This document shows positions 16,026 through 24,932 of a stretch of 64,000 bases of DNA, piece after piece. The DNA is from Cohnella sp. GbtcB17 (GTDB taxonomy: Bacteria; Bacillota; Bacilli; Paenibacillales; Paenibacillaceae). The notes under the pieces were generated by a model. The model ran no database searches. It saw only the letters and a list, made by a program, of their open reading frames with translations, and was not told the origin of the DNA. A program made the translations under genes and the position numbers. The stretch is from contig NZ_JAGXJW010000003.1 in assembly GCF_019091135.1 (NCBI RefSeq), forward strand, positions 162,564 to 226,563. Direction: 5' to 3'. Numbering within the stretch: the first letter of the stretch is position 1; each line of letters begins with the position of its first letter.

Positions 16026-17225
16026 ATGACAACTAGCGAAAGAGACAAAAATCGTTTTTATACGGAAGTATCGCACGACGCCGTCGACAGCCGCCATCAA
16101 GGCGCCATCTCGATGCCGGTCTACCAGAGCAGCCTGTTCGCGTTCGAGACGCATCAGAAGTTCGACGAAGCGATGAAGGATGTGCTCGCCGCCTCCGTCT
16201 ACTCGCGGGGCAACAACCCGACGGTCATGTACCTGGAGGATAAAATCGCACGGCTCGAAGGCGGGGATAGCGCACGCTGCTTCGCCTCCGGCATGGGCGC
16301 CATCTCCGCCGTGATCTTCGCCCTGGCCGGCTCCGGCGATCACATCGTCTGCGTCGACCAGGCCTATGGACCGACCCGCGAGCTGCTCGCCGATCTGTCG
16401 GCGCGCTTCGGCGTCGAAGTCTCCTTCATCGACGGCAAGGATACGGAAGGCTTCGCGAACGCGATCCGTCCCAATACCAAGCTGTTCTACCTGGAGAGCC
16501 CGACCTCGGGTATGTTCGAAATGCAGGACATCCCGGCGCTTGCCTCCCTGGCCAAGGAACACGGCATTGTCACGGCGATCGACAACTCCTGGGCGACGCC
16601 GTACTTCCAGAAGCCGCTCGCGATGGGCATCGATCTGGTCATGCACTCGCTGACGAAATACTTCTCCGGCCACAGCGACAGCCTCGGCGGCGTCGTCGTC
16701 GGCAGCCGCGAGCTGATCGGCCTGATCGGCCACCGCAGCTACCTGAATCTCGGCGCCGCGATGGCGCCGCAGACTGCGGCACTGATCACGCGCGGCCTGC
16801 GCACGCTTCCCCTTAGACTCGAGCGTCACAATGCCAGCGCGCTCAAGATCGCGGCGCATCTGGCGTCCAAGCCGGACGTCGCCCGCGTCAACCATCCGGG
16901 GCTGGAGGGCTACCCGCAAAAGGAGTTGGCCGACCGCCTGCTGAGCGGGTACGGGGGATTGTTCTCGTTCGTGACGCGCCACAGCGTCGAGAAAATGAAG
17001 CAATGGGCGACCGACCTCGACTACTTCCGCATCGGCGTCAGCTGGGGTGGCTACGAAAGTCTCGTCACCGTCGGCTCCGCCCCCGCCAAAGATGTCGAAG
17101 AAGGCGTCGCGCTGGCGAGCGTGCGCCTCTATATCGGCATCGAGGACCCGGACGAGCTGCTCGCGGATATCGAGCGGAGCTGGGCCAAGCTGCACGAGCC
17201 TGTATTGGAAAGCCACTCTTTGTAA
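16026..17225 (+). CDS. PLP-dependent Cys/Met-metabolism lyase (cystathionine lyase/synthase family)
   Basis: 399 residues, full length for the family. The PLP lysine is Lys211 in MHSLTKYFSGHSD. Other family marks are YSRGNNPTV near residue 60, the glycine-rich FASGMGAISAV phosphate site and the aspartate in AIDNSWATP that pairs with the cofactor nitrogen. It catalyses a beta- or gamma-elimination or replacement on a sulfur-containing amino acid; which one cannot be told from sequence alone. It is last in the transporter operon and ends at a strong terminator. Coupling of this enzyme to a CUT1 importer is unusual and suggests it processes the imported compound. Upstream spacing has a modest GGAGCAGG ribosome-binding site. 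Confidence 0.85.
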   Translation: MTTSERDKNRFYTEVSHDAVDSRHQGAISMPVYQSSLFAFETHQKFDEAMKDVLAASVYSRGNNPTVMYLEDKIARLEGGDSARCFASGMGAISAVIFALAGSGDHIVCVDQAYGPTRELLADLSARFGVEVSFIDGKDTEGFANAIRPNTKLFYLESPTSGMFEMQDIPALASLAKEHGIVTAIDNSWATPYFQKPLAMGIDLVMHSLTKYFSGHSDSLGGVVVGSRELIGLIGHRSYLNLGAAMAPQTAALITRGLRTLPLRLERHNASALKIAAHLASKPDVARVNHPGLEGYPQKELADRLLSGYGGLFSFVTRHSVEKMKQWATDLDYFRIGVSWGGYESLVTVGSAPAKDVEEGVALASVRLYIGIEDPDELLADIERSWAKLHEPVLESHSL

Positions 17226-17240
17226 AGCACGCGTACAGCA

Positions 17241-17286
17241 AAAAACGGGATGAAGCAGAGTCGTTTCTGCTTCGTCCCGTTTTTGC
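17241..17286 (+). terminator. Terminator of the transporter-lyase operon
   Basis: ACGGGATGAAGCAGA (17245-17259) pairs with TCTGCTTCGTCCCGT (17266-17280), a 15-bp stem with one wobble pair, flanked by A-run and T-run, so it can work in both directions. It also lies beyond the 3' end of the convergent AraC gene. Confidence 0.9.
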
Positions 17287-17313
17287 GTTGTGCGCTTGCT
17301 CGCCCGCGACCGC

Positions 17314-18162
17314 TCATTGAACCTCGCTATATTGTCGCGACGATATCCGGTACGTCGTGGGCGACATCCCTATTTTAGCGGTAAAGTGCTTAATCAAATA
17401 GGTGTCATACTCATATCCCGTCGCTTGCGCAATCTCATTCAGACTCATATCCGTATGCGTAAGCATCTCGCTTGCCATCTTCACTCGATAAGACAGCAGG
17501 TACCCCATCGCCGTTTTTCCGCATCTTTCCTGAAACAACTTGTTCAGCGTCACCCGATTCAGATGCGCGCAGTTCGTCAAATCCTGGAGCGTTATTTTGC
17601 GCGCGTAATTGGTGTGAATATAATCCAGCACAGCCTCTACAGGCGAATGTTCATGCGTCCGACTCAGCTCCTCCAGCAGCCCCATAATTTGAATGAGGTA
17701 CTTTTTGATCCGGCATGCCCATAGCGTGTCGCTTTGCGCCTGCACTTCGGTGCCCAGTATGAAGAACCATTCAAACAATAAAGGATAAGCTTTTCCCGTT
17801 ACGCGCGGAATGCCGTCATGTTTCCCGTTGCGCTGAAACAGGGAAAGACCGATCTGTATGCGGGAGGCTGCGGAAAAGGGAGAATCGGTGAGCTTGTTCG
17901 ACTTTAAAAAATCGTCATGAAAGCAGAAGGACTGCGCACATAGGTCGCTTGCATCCGTCACCTGCAGCCGATCTTCCCCGGTCAGGCAGAAAATAGCAGG
18001 GGCGTCGACGGCGATGGGCCGCCCGTTCAGTCTCCCCTTTAAGCTGCCGGAAGTGATATATGTCAGCGTATACCGTTCCGGATACGGAAAAAACCGAAAC
18101 GCCTCCACGGGAACAAATTCAATGTTTACGACCCGCTTCTTGTGCCGATCCAGCTGCGGCAT
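17314..18162 (-). CDS. AraC-family transcriptional regulator
   Basis: About 282 residues. The N-terminal part (about 1-170) is a cupin-like ligand-sensing domain. The C-terminal part (about 180-275) has the two AraC helix-turn-helix motifs: ITLQDLTNCAHLNRVTLNKL and the signature around MSLNEIAQATGYEYDTYLIKHF. I chose the ATG at 18162; an upstream in-frame TTG at 18177 is possible, and neither has a strong ribosome-binding site. The gene is divergent from the epoxide hydrolase gene, and their 105-nt spacer holds a GTGAA-N11-TTCAC dyad, so control of the hydrolase is likely but inferred. Confidence 0.85.
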   Translation of the reverse strand: MPQLDRHKKRVVNIEFVPVEAFRFFPYPERYTLTYITSGSLKGRLNGRPIAVDAPAIFCLTGEDRLQVTDASDLCAQSFCFHDDFLKSNKLTDSPFSAASRIQIGLSLFQRNGKHDGIPRVTGKAYPLLFEWFFILGTEVQAQSDTLWACRIKKYLIQIMGLLEELSRTHEHSPVEAVLDYIHTNYARKITLQDLTNCAHLNRVTLNKLFQERCGKTAMGYLLSYRVKMASEMLTHTDMSLNEIAQATGYEYDTYLIKHFTAKIGMSPTTYRISSRQYSEVQ

Positions 18163-18267
18163 TCGATCACCCGTCAAATAGTATAGTTAACTGTTGCACA
18201 TCTATCAGTGAAATTCAGAGGTGTTCACCTTAATATATCATTATAAATCGGATAGGAGGAAACGAAG

Positions 18268-19410
18268 ATGCCTGTTGAAAGATTCCATATTCAGATCGCC
18301 GACGACATCCTTAACGACCTGAAAGCCAGACTTCAACGTACGCGTTGGCCGGATGCCATACTGGGTTCCGGCTGGGAACGAGGGACAGACATGGGCGAGC
18401 TGCAGTCGCTGCTCTCTTATTGGAAGGATCATTATAAATGGCGGGCGCAAGAGGCTGAGTTGAACCGTTTTTCTCAGTATCGGTGCAACATTGACGGCGT
18501 AGACATTCATTTCGTCCATGAGCGCGGCAAAGGTCCTAACCCGATCCCCATTCTTCTTACGCATGGGTGGCCCGACAGTTATCTTCGCTATCAAAAGTTG
18601 ATTCCTTTGCTCGCGGATCCCGCGAAATATGGCGGTCGTCCGGAGGACGCTTTCGATGTGATCGTCCCTTCGATTCCGGGCTTTGGCTTCTCGGGTCGTC
18701 CCCTTCGTTCTGGCGTCAACAATTTAATCGTATCCGACATGTGGGCCAAACTCATGACAGCGGAATTGGGCTACAGCCGCTTTGTAGCAGCAGGCGGGGA
18801 TCTCGGCTCCGGCGTTACCCGGTATTTGGCCTTTCGTCGCCCGGAGCTGCTGTACGGCATCCATCTGACGGATGTGGGCATTTTAAGGAGTTTGCTCTCC
18901 TCCAGCGAACCAGGAACCGATGAAGAGGAGCAATATAAAAAAGAAGTCTCGAAGTGGATCGCGCAAGAAGGAGGCTACATGTCGATTCAATCGACGAAGC
19001 CTCAAACGCTTGCTTATGGGCTTACCGATTCTCCGGCGGGTTTGGCCGGTTGGCTTCTGGAAAAATTCCATGCTTGGAGCGACTGTAAAGGCGATCTGTT
19101 CCAAAAGTATAGCAAGGACGAACTGGTAACTGCGATCATGCTGTATTGGGTAACGAATACGATCGGGTCCGCCAATCAAATTTATTATGAGAATACCCAT
19201 ACGCTGCCGCCGATCGGTCGAATCGAAGTTCCTACCGGCATCGCCATTTTTCCGGCCGATGTCGCGCTGCCGCCCAAATCATGGGTTATGCGCAATCTGA
19301 ATGTCGTTCGCTGGAGTGAGATGTCTGCGGGCGGTCACTTCACGGCAATGGAAGAGCCCGAGCAGATGGCAGACGACATTCGTGAATTTTGCAGGCCCTT
19401 CAGAGAATAG
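18268..19410 (+). CDS. Epoxide hydrolase, alpha/beta-hydrolase with EHN domain
   Basis: 380 residues. The N-terminal EHN lid-like region (about 1-105) is typical of microsomal and juvenile-hormone epoxide hydrolases. The oxyanion motif HGWP is at 99-102. The nucleophile is Asp178 in AAGGDLGSG, an aspartate as expected for epoxide opening through an alkyl-enzyme ester. The catalytic His is His357 in GGHFTAMEEP. The product is predicted cytosolic with no signal peptide. GGATAGGAGG precedes the ATG. It is divergent from the AraC regulator and ends at a terminator. The substrate, perhaps a plant terpenoid or fatty epoxide, is unknown. Confidence 0.9.
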   Translation: MPVERFHIQIADDILNDLKARLQRTRWPDAILGSGWERGTDMGELQSLLSYWKDHYKWRAQEAELNRFSQYRCNIDGVDIHFVHERGKGPNPIPILLTHGWPDSYLRYQKLIPLLADPAKYGGRPEDAFDVIVPSIPGFGFSGRPLRSGVNNLIVSDMWAKLMTAELGYSRFVAAGGDLGSGVTRYLAFRRPELLYGIHLTDVGILRSLLSSSEPGTDEEEQYKKEVSKWIAQEGGYMSIQSTKPQTLAYGLTDSPAGLAGWLLEKFHAWSDCKGDLFQKYSKDELVTAIMLYWVTNTIGSANQIYYENTHTLPPIGRIEVPTGIAIFPADVALPPKSWVMRNLNVVRWSEMSAGGHFTAMEEPEQMADDIREFCRPFRE

Positions 19411-19473
19411 CAGCAGCATTGTCACAATGCTATCCTGAGCAAGTTAACTCCTTCGCCTCGCGCGCGACACCGG

Positions 19474-19500
19474 AACCGCACAAAAAATGTGCGGTTTTCG
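19474..19500 (+). terminator. Terminator after the epoxide hydrolase gene
   Basis: AACCGCACA (19474-19482) pairs with TGTGCGGTT (19489-19497), followed by TTCG. The 9-bp stem has an A-rich loop. Confidence 0.75.
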
Positions 19501-19518
19501 TATGTTGTCCTCCGCGCT

Positions 19519-19574
19519 GCGACATCCTCGCTCCCTCGCCACGTCCGTGACGCGACGTCCTCGCTCCCATCGCC
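19519..19574. repeat. Two near-identical 22-23 bp units in the spacer
   Basis: A unit beginning GCGACATCCTCGCTCCC at 19519 recurs with one substitution and one insertion at 19552 (GCGACGTCCTCGCTCCC), both ending in TCGCC. It lies in a GC-rich non-coding stretch of the 333-nt gap between the epoxide hydrolase and cation-transporter genes and may be a dispersed repeat remnant. Confidence 0.5.
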
Positions 19575-19621
19575 TCTCCCGGCCGCGCCTGCACTTCAGC
19601 CGCGGCCTACTTCGCCCTATT

Positions 19622-19721
19622 GATAATGAAAATCTTTTATAGGATCCATAAAATGTTCATTTGCGCGCAGGAACGAATCGTGATAAGTTTTAATTAATTA
19701 TTAGATAATAATTATTCTAAT
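19622..19721 (+). promoter_or_regulatory. Candidate metal-sensor boxes upstream of the cation transporter
   Basis: GATAATGAAAATCTTTTAT (19622-19640) matches the classical Fur box at about 14 of 19 positions. Closer to the gene, 19701-19721 holds AT-rich dyad TTAGAtAATAATTATTcTAA, centred on the perfect palindrome AATAATTATT. Either could bind a Fur-, Zur- or ArsR-type metal sensor; no sensor gene is adjacent. Confidence 0.4.
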
Positions 19722-19743
19722 GTAGAACGAAAGGAAGATGGGC

Positions 19744-20679
19744 ATGAACCAATACGATTTCCATCACCTTGACCACGTCAAAGAGCAAAACACCTCCAAA
19801 AAGACGCTTTGGATTACGCTGACTTTGACTTTGTTTTTCACCATCGTAGAAATTGTGGGCGGGCTTGTGTCCAACTCCCTTGCCCTGCTCTCCGATTCGG
19901 CGCATATGATCTCGGACGTGCTGGCTCTGGGCCTCAGCATGGTCGCCATTTACATGGCCACCCGTAAGCCCAACCGGAAGTACACGTTCGGCTTCCTCCG
20001 GTTTGAGATTATCGCGTCGTTTCTGAACGGGCTGGCGCTCGCCATCATTGCCGCCGGCATTTTCGTGGAAGGGATCAAGCGCATCGTTCATCCTCAAACC
20101 GTCGATATGCCCATTATGTTAACGATCGCATCCATCGGCCTGGTCGTGAACGTCGTTCTGACGATCGTACTCAGCCGCAGCATGAAGGAAGAAGACAATC
20201 TGAACGTAAAAAGCGCGCTATGGCACTTTATCGGCGATCTGCTTAGCTCCGTCGGTATTATCGTTTCCGCGATCGTCATCCACTTTACCGGCTTCTTCCT
20301 GTTGGACCCGCTGATCAGCATGGTCGTGGGCGCGATTATTTTCACGGGAGGGTCCAGGATCATTCGCGAATCGTATCTCGTACTGATGGAATCGGTCCCC
20401 GACAAGTTCGATCTGGACGCCATTCGCCAAGATCTTAACGACCTGGACATCGTCGTGGACGTACACGAGCTTCATCTGTGGGCGGTGACGACGGAGCACT
20501 ACTCGCTGACCGCGCATGTTTTCGTGAAGCAAGGGATCGAGCCCTTCTGCGCCATTTTGGCGATCAATGAGATTTTGAAAAATAAGTACGGAATCGAGCA
20601 TTCGACGATCCAGATCGAACACCCGATCCTGCACGATCACGGAGAATACGGCAAAGCGTTTATGCTGAGGCAGGCCTAA
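19744..20679 (+). CDS. czcD: Cation diffusion facilitator (Zn2+/Co2+/Cd2+ efflux)
   Basis: About 311 residues. Six membrane segments precede a cytoplasmic ferredoxin-like C-terminal domain with HELHLWAVTTEHYSLTAHV. Transport-site residues are visible in TM2 (SDSAHMISD) and TM5 (ALWHFIGDLLSS), the HxxxD pattern of zinc-type CDF exporters. A His-rich N-terminus (FHHLDH) is common in this group. AAAGGA lies 8 nt before the second ATG, at 19744, which I prefer over the ATG at 19738. It should export zinc or similar divalent metals by proton exchange. It is monocistronic, with possible metal-sensor boxes upstream. Confidence 0.9.
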   Translation: MNQYDFHHLDHVKEQNTSKKTLWITLTLTLFFTIVEIVGGLVSNSLALLSDSAHMISDVLALGLSMVAIYMATRKPNRKYTFGFLRFEIIASFLNGLALAIIAAGIFVEGIKRIVHPQTVDMPIMLTIASIGLVVNVVLTIVLSRSMKEEDNLNVKSALWHFIGDLLSSVGIIVSAIVIHFTGFFLLDPLISMVVGAIIFTGGSRIIRESYLVLMESVPDKFDLDAIRQDLNDLDIVVDVHELHLWAVTTEHYSLTAHVFVKQGIEPFCAILAINEILKNKYGIEHSTIQIEHPILHDHGEYGKAFMLRQA

Positions 20680-20762
20680 GCCTGCCCGGTCACGCGAAAT
20701 GGCCCGCCTGTCGGCGAGCCACGATTTACGATCTTGCGGAATGAGCCGACTTCGACTCCTCC

Positions 20763-21839
20763 TTATTCGCCGAGCCACCGATCCGCGAAAGCGTACGTTT
20801 TTTCGCCGTCCCACACATGCCCGCCTTTAAATACATGGTGAACGAATCGTTCCTCCGCCTCCATCAGTCTATAGGCCCCCGCAGCGATCTCGACCTGTTC
20901 GGTCACGTTATCCAATCCCCGTTCGCCGTTGAGCGGATCTTGATCTCCGGTCTCGATCAACAATGCGCGCGGGGCGATCAAGGCCGCAATATCGCCCATA
21001 TCGACGTTTTCCCACAAGTGGGGCACGTAATTGCACGAGCAGTTGTATAGATTCAACAAAGCGTCCTTGTAGCCGTAAAAATAGCCGCTGACGACCGCGC
21101 AGCTCACCCGCTCGTCGAGAGCCGTCAGCCAGAGCGTTTGCAGTCCGCCACCCGACAAACCGCAACACCCGATTCGGTCCTGCGCGCAATCTTCGCGGGT
21201 CTCGATGTAGTCGATGAGACGCATCAAATCCCATGTCCACATCCCCGTAAGAGACAGTCCAAGACCGATCGCCATGACGTTCAAATGATTGCAGGTGCTG
21301 GAAATGAACACATCCTCCTCATCGCCTTGTCCCGACGATTCCCGGCGCTCCCCGAACCCCCGGGCGTCGGGGCAAAAAACGATATAACCCCTGCGTACAA
21401 ATTGAACGCCGTAATCGTAACGATCGTTTTCGATCTTTTCTTTAAGAGCCGGTATATCCGTTCGGCCTGCCGGAGAAAATTTCCCGGCACTGCCGTGACC
21501 GTGCGCTGCGATCATGCAGCGTCTTTTCTCGTCCGGCTGCAGATCGTCCGGTATCAGCGTATAAAAAGGCATCCACACGCCCGGTTCCGTCTGGATGAGC
21601 CATTTCTCGCGACGATACCCGTCCAGCTGTACGGTTTCCAGCCGTTCAGGCTGCAAGTCGCACGTTTCCATCCTCGTCAGGCCGGTGATATCGCCAAGCT
21701 TGGATCGAACGCTCGTCTTCCAAGCTTCGTGCGCCTTCAGATCCGCGGCATTGTATCGCAGCTTGCGGGCAACCCGATCGAACCTGTCCGCCAAACTGGC
21801 CATGGCCGTATAGTACTTATCGATATGCGCTGTCTTCAT
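20763..21839 (-). CDS. Alpha/beta hydrolase, Abhydrolase_7/acetyl-xylan-esterase-like
   Basis: About 358 residues with no signal peptide, so cytosolic. The catalytic set is the nucleophile Ser in GCCGLSGGGLQTLW, the acid Asp in LLIETGDQDPLNGERG and the His in FKGGHVWDGEKT. AAHGHGSAGK probably forms the oxyanion hole. The fold and the long N-terminal region resemble the Abhydrolase_7 family. GAGGTGG precedes the ATG at 21839; a GTG at 21848 is an alternative. It is last in the minus-strand glycan operon, 43 nt after the glycosidase, so de-esterification (for example deacetylation) of imported oligosaccharides is likely but unproven. Confidence 0.8.
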   Translation of the reverse strand: MKTAHIDKYYTAMASLADRFDRVARKLRYNAADLKAHEAWKTSVRSKLGDITGLTRMETCDLQPERLETVQLDGYRREKWLIQTEPGVWMPFYTLIPDDLQPDEKRRCMIAAHGHGSAGKFSPAGRTDIPALKEKIENDRYDYGVQFVRRGYIVFCPDARGFGERRESSGQGDEEDVFISSTCNHLNVMAIGLGLSLTGMWTWDLMRLIDYIETREDCAQDRIGCCGLSGGGLQTLWLTALDERVSCAVVSGYFYGYKDALLNLYNCSCNYVPHLWENVDMGDIAALIAPRALLIETGDQDPLNGERGLDNVTEQVEIAAGAYRLMEAEERFVHHVFKGGHVWDGEKTYAFADRWLGE

Positions 21840-21882
21840 GGTTTCCACCTCGAATGCTTGTGCTCGCTTCTTTTTTGAAGTC

Positions 21883-23997
21883 TTAATCTGTAGTTAAAGG
21901 CAAAGCGTAAAGCCTGCCCTCGCCGGGAGCGAGCGACGAAGTCAACATTCCCGTCGTTGCATTATAATCCGTACTCGTCTCCAAACCGGTCGATTTGGAT
22001 ACTTCGGCAACGTTGGCCGGTTTCGGCGATATCGCAAACGAGACGGTTCTCGCGTTCGCGTAATCCCGGTTGACGACCATCACATATTTCCTTCCGCTCG
22101 CGTTTTTAAAATAGCCGATAATCAACGGCTGCGTCGTATCGACGGGCCTCCAGAAAAAGTTCGCCGGCAGCGCCGATCCCGACGGCGGCAACGTTCCGGT
22201 ATGATATACGGCCTGGGAGACGAGCGTCTTGAGCGTGGGGCCGAGTTTAAGCAAGCCCCCGTTTATCGTTTGCGCAGATGCGTATAAGGGGCCTTTGGAA
22301 CCGTCGGGGAGAATGATTCCGTCATGGAACGACTCTCCCTGCCCGCTCGGCGTTTCGTACGTAAAATAATTGATTCCTTTTGCACCGTAAGCAAGGCTGG
22401 TATAGATCTGATACCTAAGCTCGTTCTCGGTCGGCAGACGCAGTGCCCCCGTTATCCCGACCGACTGGATATAGGTCCAGAAATCGATCGAAGCTGCCAG
22501 CGTTTGCCGCCGGATGATTTCCAGATTCGTATAGTATTCGTTGCTAAAACCGCTGCCTGCATCAAATGGATAATGATCGTAGATGAGAAAGTCGGGTTTC
22601 TTGCTCGCCCATCGGTATACGTAGTCTTCATAAGAGAAAGGGTTCAGGCTCTGATTCAGGGCGAACCAATAATCCCCGTTGATCGGGACGCCGGACGCGT
22701 AAGCGGTTACGTCCTTTTCCAATTTCACGCCGCCTGTGGTGCGAATGACCCAGCCAACGGAGTTGTCTCCTCCCCCGCCATGCGTCAACTCCCAGTAATA
22801 TACCGTATTTGGACTGACCGCCGCATTAACCGTAAATATAGGAAAATTCGTTGACGAGCCCGATAAGGTACTCTGGCCCAAAAGCGTCGTTTTAGCTGGC
22901 GAATTCCATAGTTTAAGCGTCAACGGTTCATTGCTTCCCCACTGGCTCTTGTCGATATAAAGTTGAATCGTCGAAATATGAGTCGTACCTGAATTCGTCT
23001 TGAACGATTGACCCAAGGCGCTGCTTGTGGTGACGTAATCGCCGGCCTGGGCGCCGAAGCCGAGATTTGAAGCATAGGTCGGCAGCAAATTAACGTAAGT
23101 CAAATGATTCGGATCGGCCTGCCTGAACTTTTCCATCGTCCCTTGCAGTCCGACCATCGCCGCCGCGGAAGGTTCGTCCATGAGGCTGTAACCCAGCACA
23201 CCCGGGTTCGCGGCGTAATGTGCCGCAATATCGTTTATTAACGTCGTCGAAGGCTGCGTGCCGCCGCTGTACATTTTCTGTCCATAGTTCAGCCTGAACC
23301 AGAAGTCGTAATTGGCCAGCGCCGTACCGTTCTGATACGCCGTTCCTCCGGCATATACGTTCGAGGTTTGGCCGACGACCCAGCCAATATTTGAAGCGTT
23401 ATCGCTCGTCAGCTCGAAATAATAAGTCGTGCCGGGCGTGAGCCACTGATACAGCTTAAAAACGGGGTAATCGTCCGCTACCGGTCCCGTGATGGAGGAT
23501 GAGCCGAGCAAATTGGTTTTGCTGGGCGAAGTATAGAGGCTCAATGTAAGTTTTCTCCCCGCCGTCCATTGTGTCCTGTCGATATAAAGCTGAATCGTAT
23601 CGATCGCAATGTCCGGATCGGCGGGCGTCGTAAACGTCTGTCCCAGTGAATTGCCGCTGGAGACGTATTTGCCGTCGTTGCCGGCTGTTTGGCCGAACGT
23701 GAATTTATACGAGCCGAGCCTGTCGTCCTGGACGACGCACTTCAAGCCTTTTGCCGCGCATTGCGCAAGCGACGCATCGTTCTCCGCATAGGTGTCCACG
23801 CCGTTGGACAGCAGCACGAAGGTCGCGTTCATATCTTTAATCTCCTGGTACTTGGCGCTCGTCGTTTCCGTAGGGCCAGGCGACCAAAAAATTCCGATCG
23901 GAAACGGATCCACGGCGGGGACCGCGGCTTGTGCGGATGCCCCCCCTGCAATGCTGGCTAGCGCAACCGATAATAAGGCCATTTTCTTGATGTTCAC
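21883..23997 (-). CDS. Secreted TIM-barrel glycosidase-like protein with two inserted homologous beta modules
   Basis: 704 residues. A Sec signal peptide ends near ASAQA. The body reads as a beta-galactosidase-like TIM barrel: FPIGIFWSPGP at the first strand, GYSLMDEPS with Glu275 as probable acid/base, YDHYPFD, and FTYETPSGQGES near the last strands. The C-terminal beta domain ends in SLAPGEGRLYALPL. Two related modules (about 110-238 and 320-447) interrupt the barrel. Both share SLGQ(T/S)F, IxTIQLYIDxxQW, LTLxL(Y/W)xSPxKTxLLG and a YY-x-ELT strand, and look like carbohydrate-binding sandwiches. The GTG start has GGGAG 8 nt upstream. It follows the permease gene by 89 nt in the same operon. 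The exact GH family is not certain. Confidence 0.75.
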   Translation of the reverse strand: MNIKKMALLSVALASIAGGASAQAAVPAVDPFPIGIFWSPGPTETTSAKYQEIKDMNATFVLLSNGVDTYAENDASLAQCAAKGLKCVVQDDRLGSYKFTFGQTAGNDGKYVSSGNSLGQTFTTPADPDIAIDTIQLYIDRTQWTAGRKLTLSLYTSPSKTNLLGSSSITGPVADDYPVFKLYQWLTPGTTYYFELTSDNASNIGWVVGQTSNVYAGGTAYQNGTALANYDFWFRLNYGQKMYSGGTQPSTTLINDIAAHYAANPGVLGYSLMDEPSAAAMVGLQGTMEKFRQADPNHLTYVNLLPTYASNLGFGAQAGDYVTTSSALGQSFKTNSGTTHISTIQLYIDKSQWGSNEPLTLKLWNSPAKTTLLGQSTLSGSSTNFPIFTVNAAVSPNTVYYWELTHGGGGDNSVGWVIRTTGGVKLEKDVTAYASGVPINGDYWFALNQSLNPFSYEDYVYRWASKKPDFLIYDHYPFDAGSGFSNEYYTNLEIIRRQTLAASIDFWTYIQSVGITGALRLPTENELRYQIYTSLAYGAKGINYFTYETPSGQGESFHDGIILPDGSKGPLYASAQTINGGLLKLGPTLKTLVSQAVYHTGTLPPSGSALPANFFWRPVDTTQPLIIGYFKNASGRKYVMVVNRDYANARTVSFAISPKPANVAEVSKSTGLETSTDYNATTGMLTSSLAPGEGRLYALPLTTD

Positions 23998-24086
23998 GAT
24001 CGCATCTCCCTTCGATTGTCAAAGCGGAAAAGCCCTTAAGCATGCCGGTTTGCTTCCATTTCATGTCGATCGGAACAAGAAAGCAG

Positions 24087-24920
24087 TTACATCTTCAGGG
24101 CGCCCTGCGTCATCCCCTGAATGTAGTACTTCATGCCGAAGGAGAAAATGAACAGCAGGGGAACGGATGAGATCGCATATGCCGCAAACCGCGTTCCGAG
24201 ATCGGTAACCCCGAACTGCTTGGTGAAGAGCGTGAGGCCGACGGAGATGACCTGGAGATTGCTGTCGCGAATCGTGAGCAGCGGCCAGATGTAATCGTTA
24301 TATACGCCTACGGATTGCATAATAAAAAGCGTGGCGAGAATGGGCAGCGAGAGCGGCACGACGATCTGAAGGAAGACCCGCCTCTCCGTCGCTCCGTCTA
24401 TTCGAGCCGCTTCGAACAGCTCGCCCGGCAAGCCCGCCATATACGTTCGGCAGAGGAAGGTTCCGAAGATCTGCCCGCCCGCCGCGCTGGAGACAATGAT
24501 TGCCCAGGGCGTATTTGTGAGACCCATGTTTTCGTACAGCACGTAAGAAGGAATGAGGGTCAGAATGCCCGGTATCATCATGATTGCGAGCATCATCAGA
24601 AAAAGCATTTCCTTGCCGGGAAACGTCTTTTTGGCGAACAGATAACCCGACACCGAAGACAGCAGCATAACGCAGACGCTGCCGGCGACCGCATAGCCGA
24701 CCGTGTTCACGATGTAGCGCCAGACGACGCGGAATGCTTCGGCATAGTTGCCCCATCTCGCGGGGGACGGCATCCCCCAGAAGTTGCCGAGAATCTGAGC
24801 GTTGCTCTTCAGGGAGCTGATCATCATAAAGAGGATCGGCACAAGCGTAAGGAAAACCAGCAAAGCAAGTATCGCGATGATGCCTATCTGTCGAAAGTTG
24901 AGGTGCTGGCGAATATTCAT
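24087..24920 (-). CDS. CUT1 ABC transporter permease, MalG type
   Basis: 277 residues with six membrane segments. The EAA loop is GELFEAARIDGATERRVFLQ followed by VPLSLP, and the ending GMTQGALKM is typical of MalG-type subunits. It lies 12 nt downstream of the propeller-permease fusion gene and must pair with it to form the channel. The transporter belongs to a minus-strand operon with a binding protein, a secreted glycosidase and an esterase-like hydrolase, pointing to oligosaccharide uptake. No ATPase is encoded nearby. Confidence 0.9.
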   Translation of the reverse strand: MNIRQHLNFRQIGIIAILALLVFLTLVPILFMMISSLKSNAQILGNFWGMPSPARWGNYAEAFRVVWRYIVNTVGYAVAGSVCVMLLSSVSGYLFAKKTFPGKEMLFLMMLAIMMIPGILTLIPSYVLYENMGLTNTPWAIIVSSAAGGQIFGTFLCRTYMAGLPGELFEAARIDGATERRVFLQIVVPLSLPILATLFIMQSVGVYNDYIWPLLTIRDSNLQVISVGLTLFTKQFGVTDLGTRFAAYAISSVPLLFIFSFGMKYYIQGMTQGALKM

Positions 24921-24932
24921 CGTCGTGCCTCC

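Noticed and set aside
20668-20690. GGCAGG/CCTGCC stem at the end of the cation exporter gene as terminator
   Set aside because: Short stem within the coding end and no T-run; not supported as a terminator.
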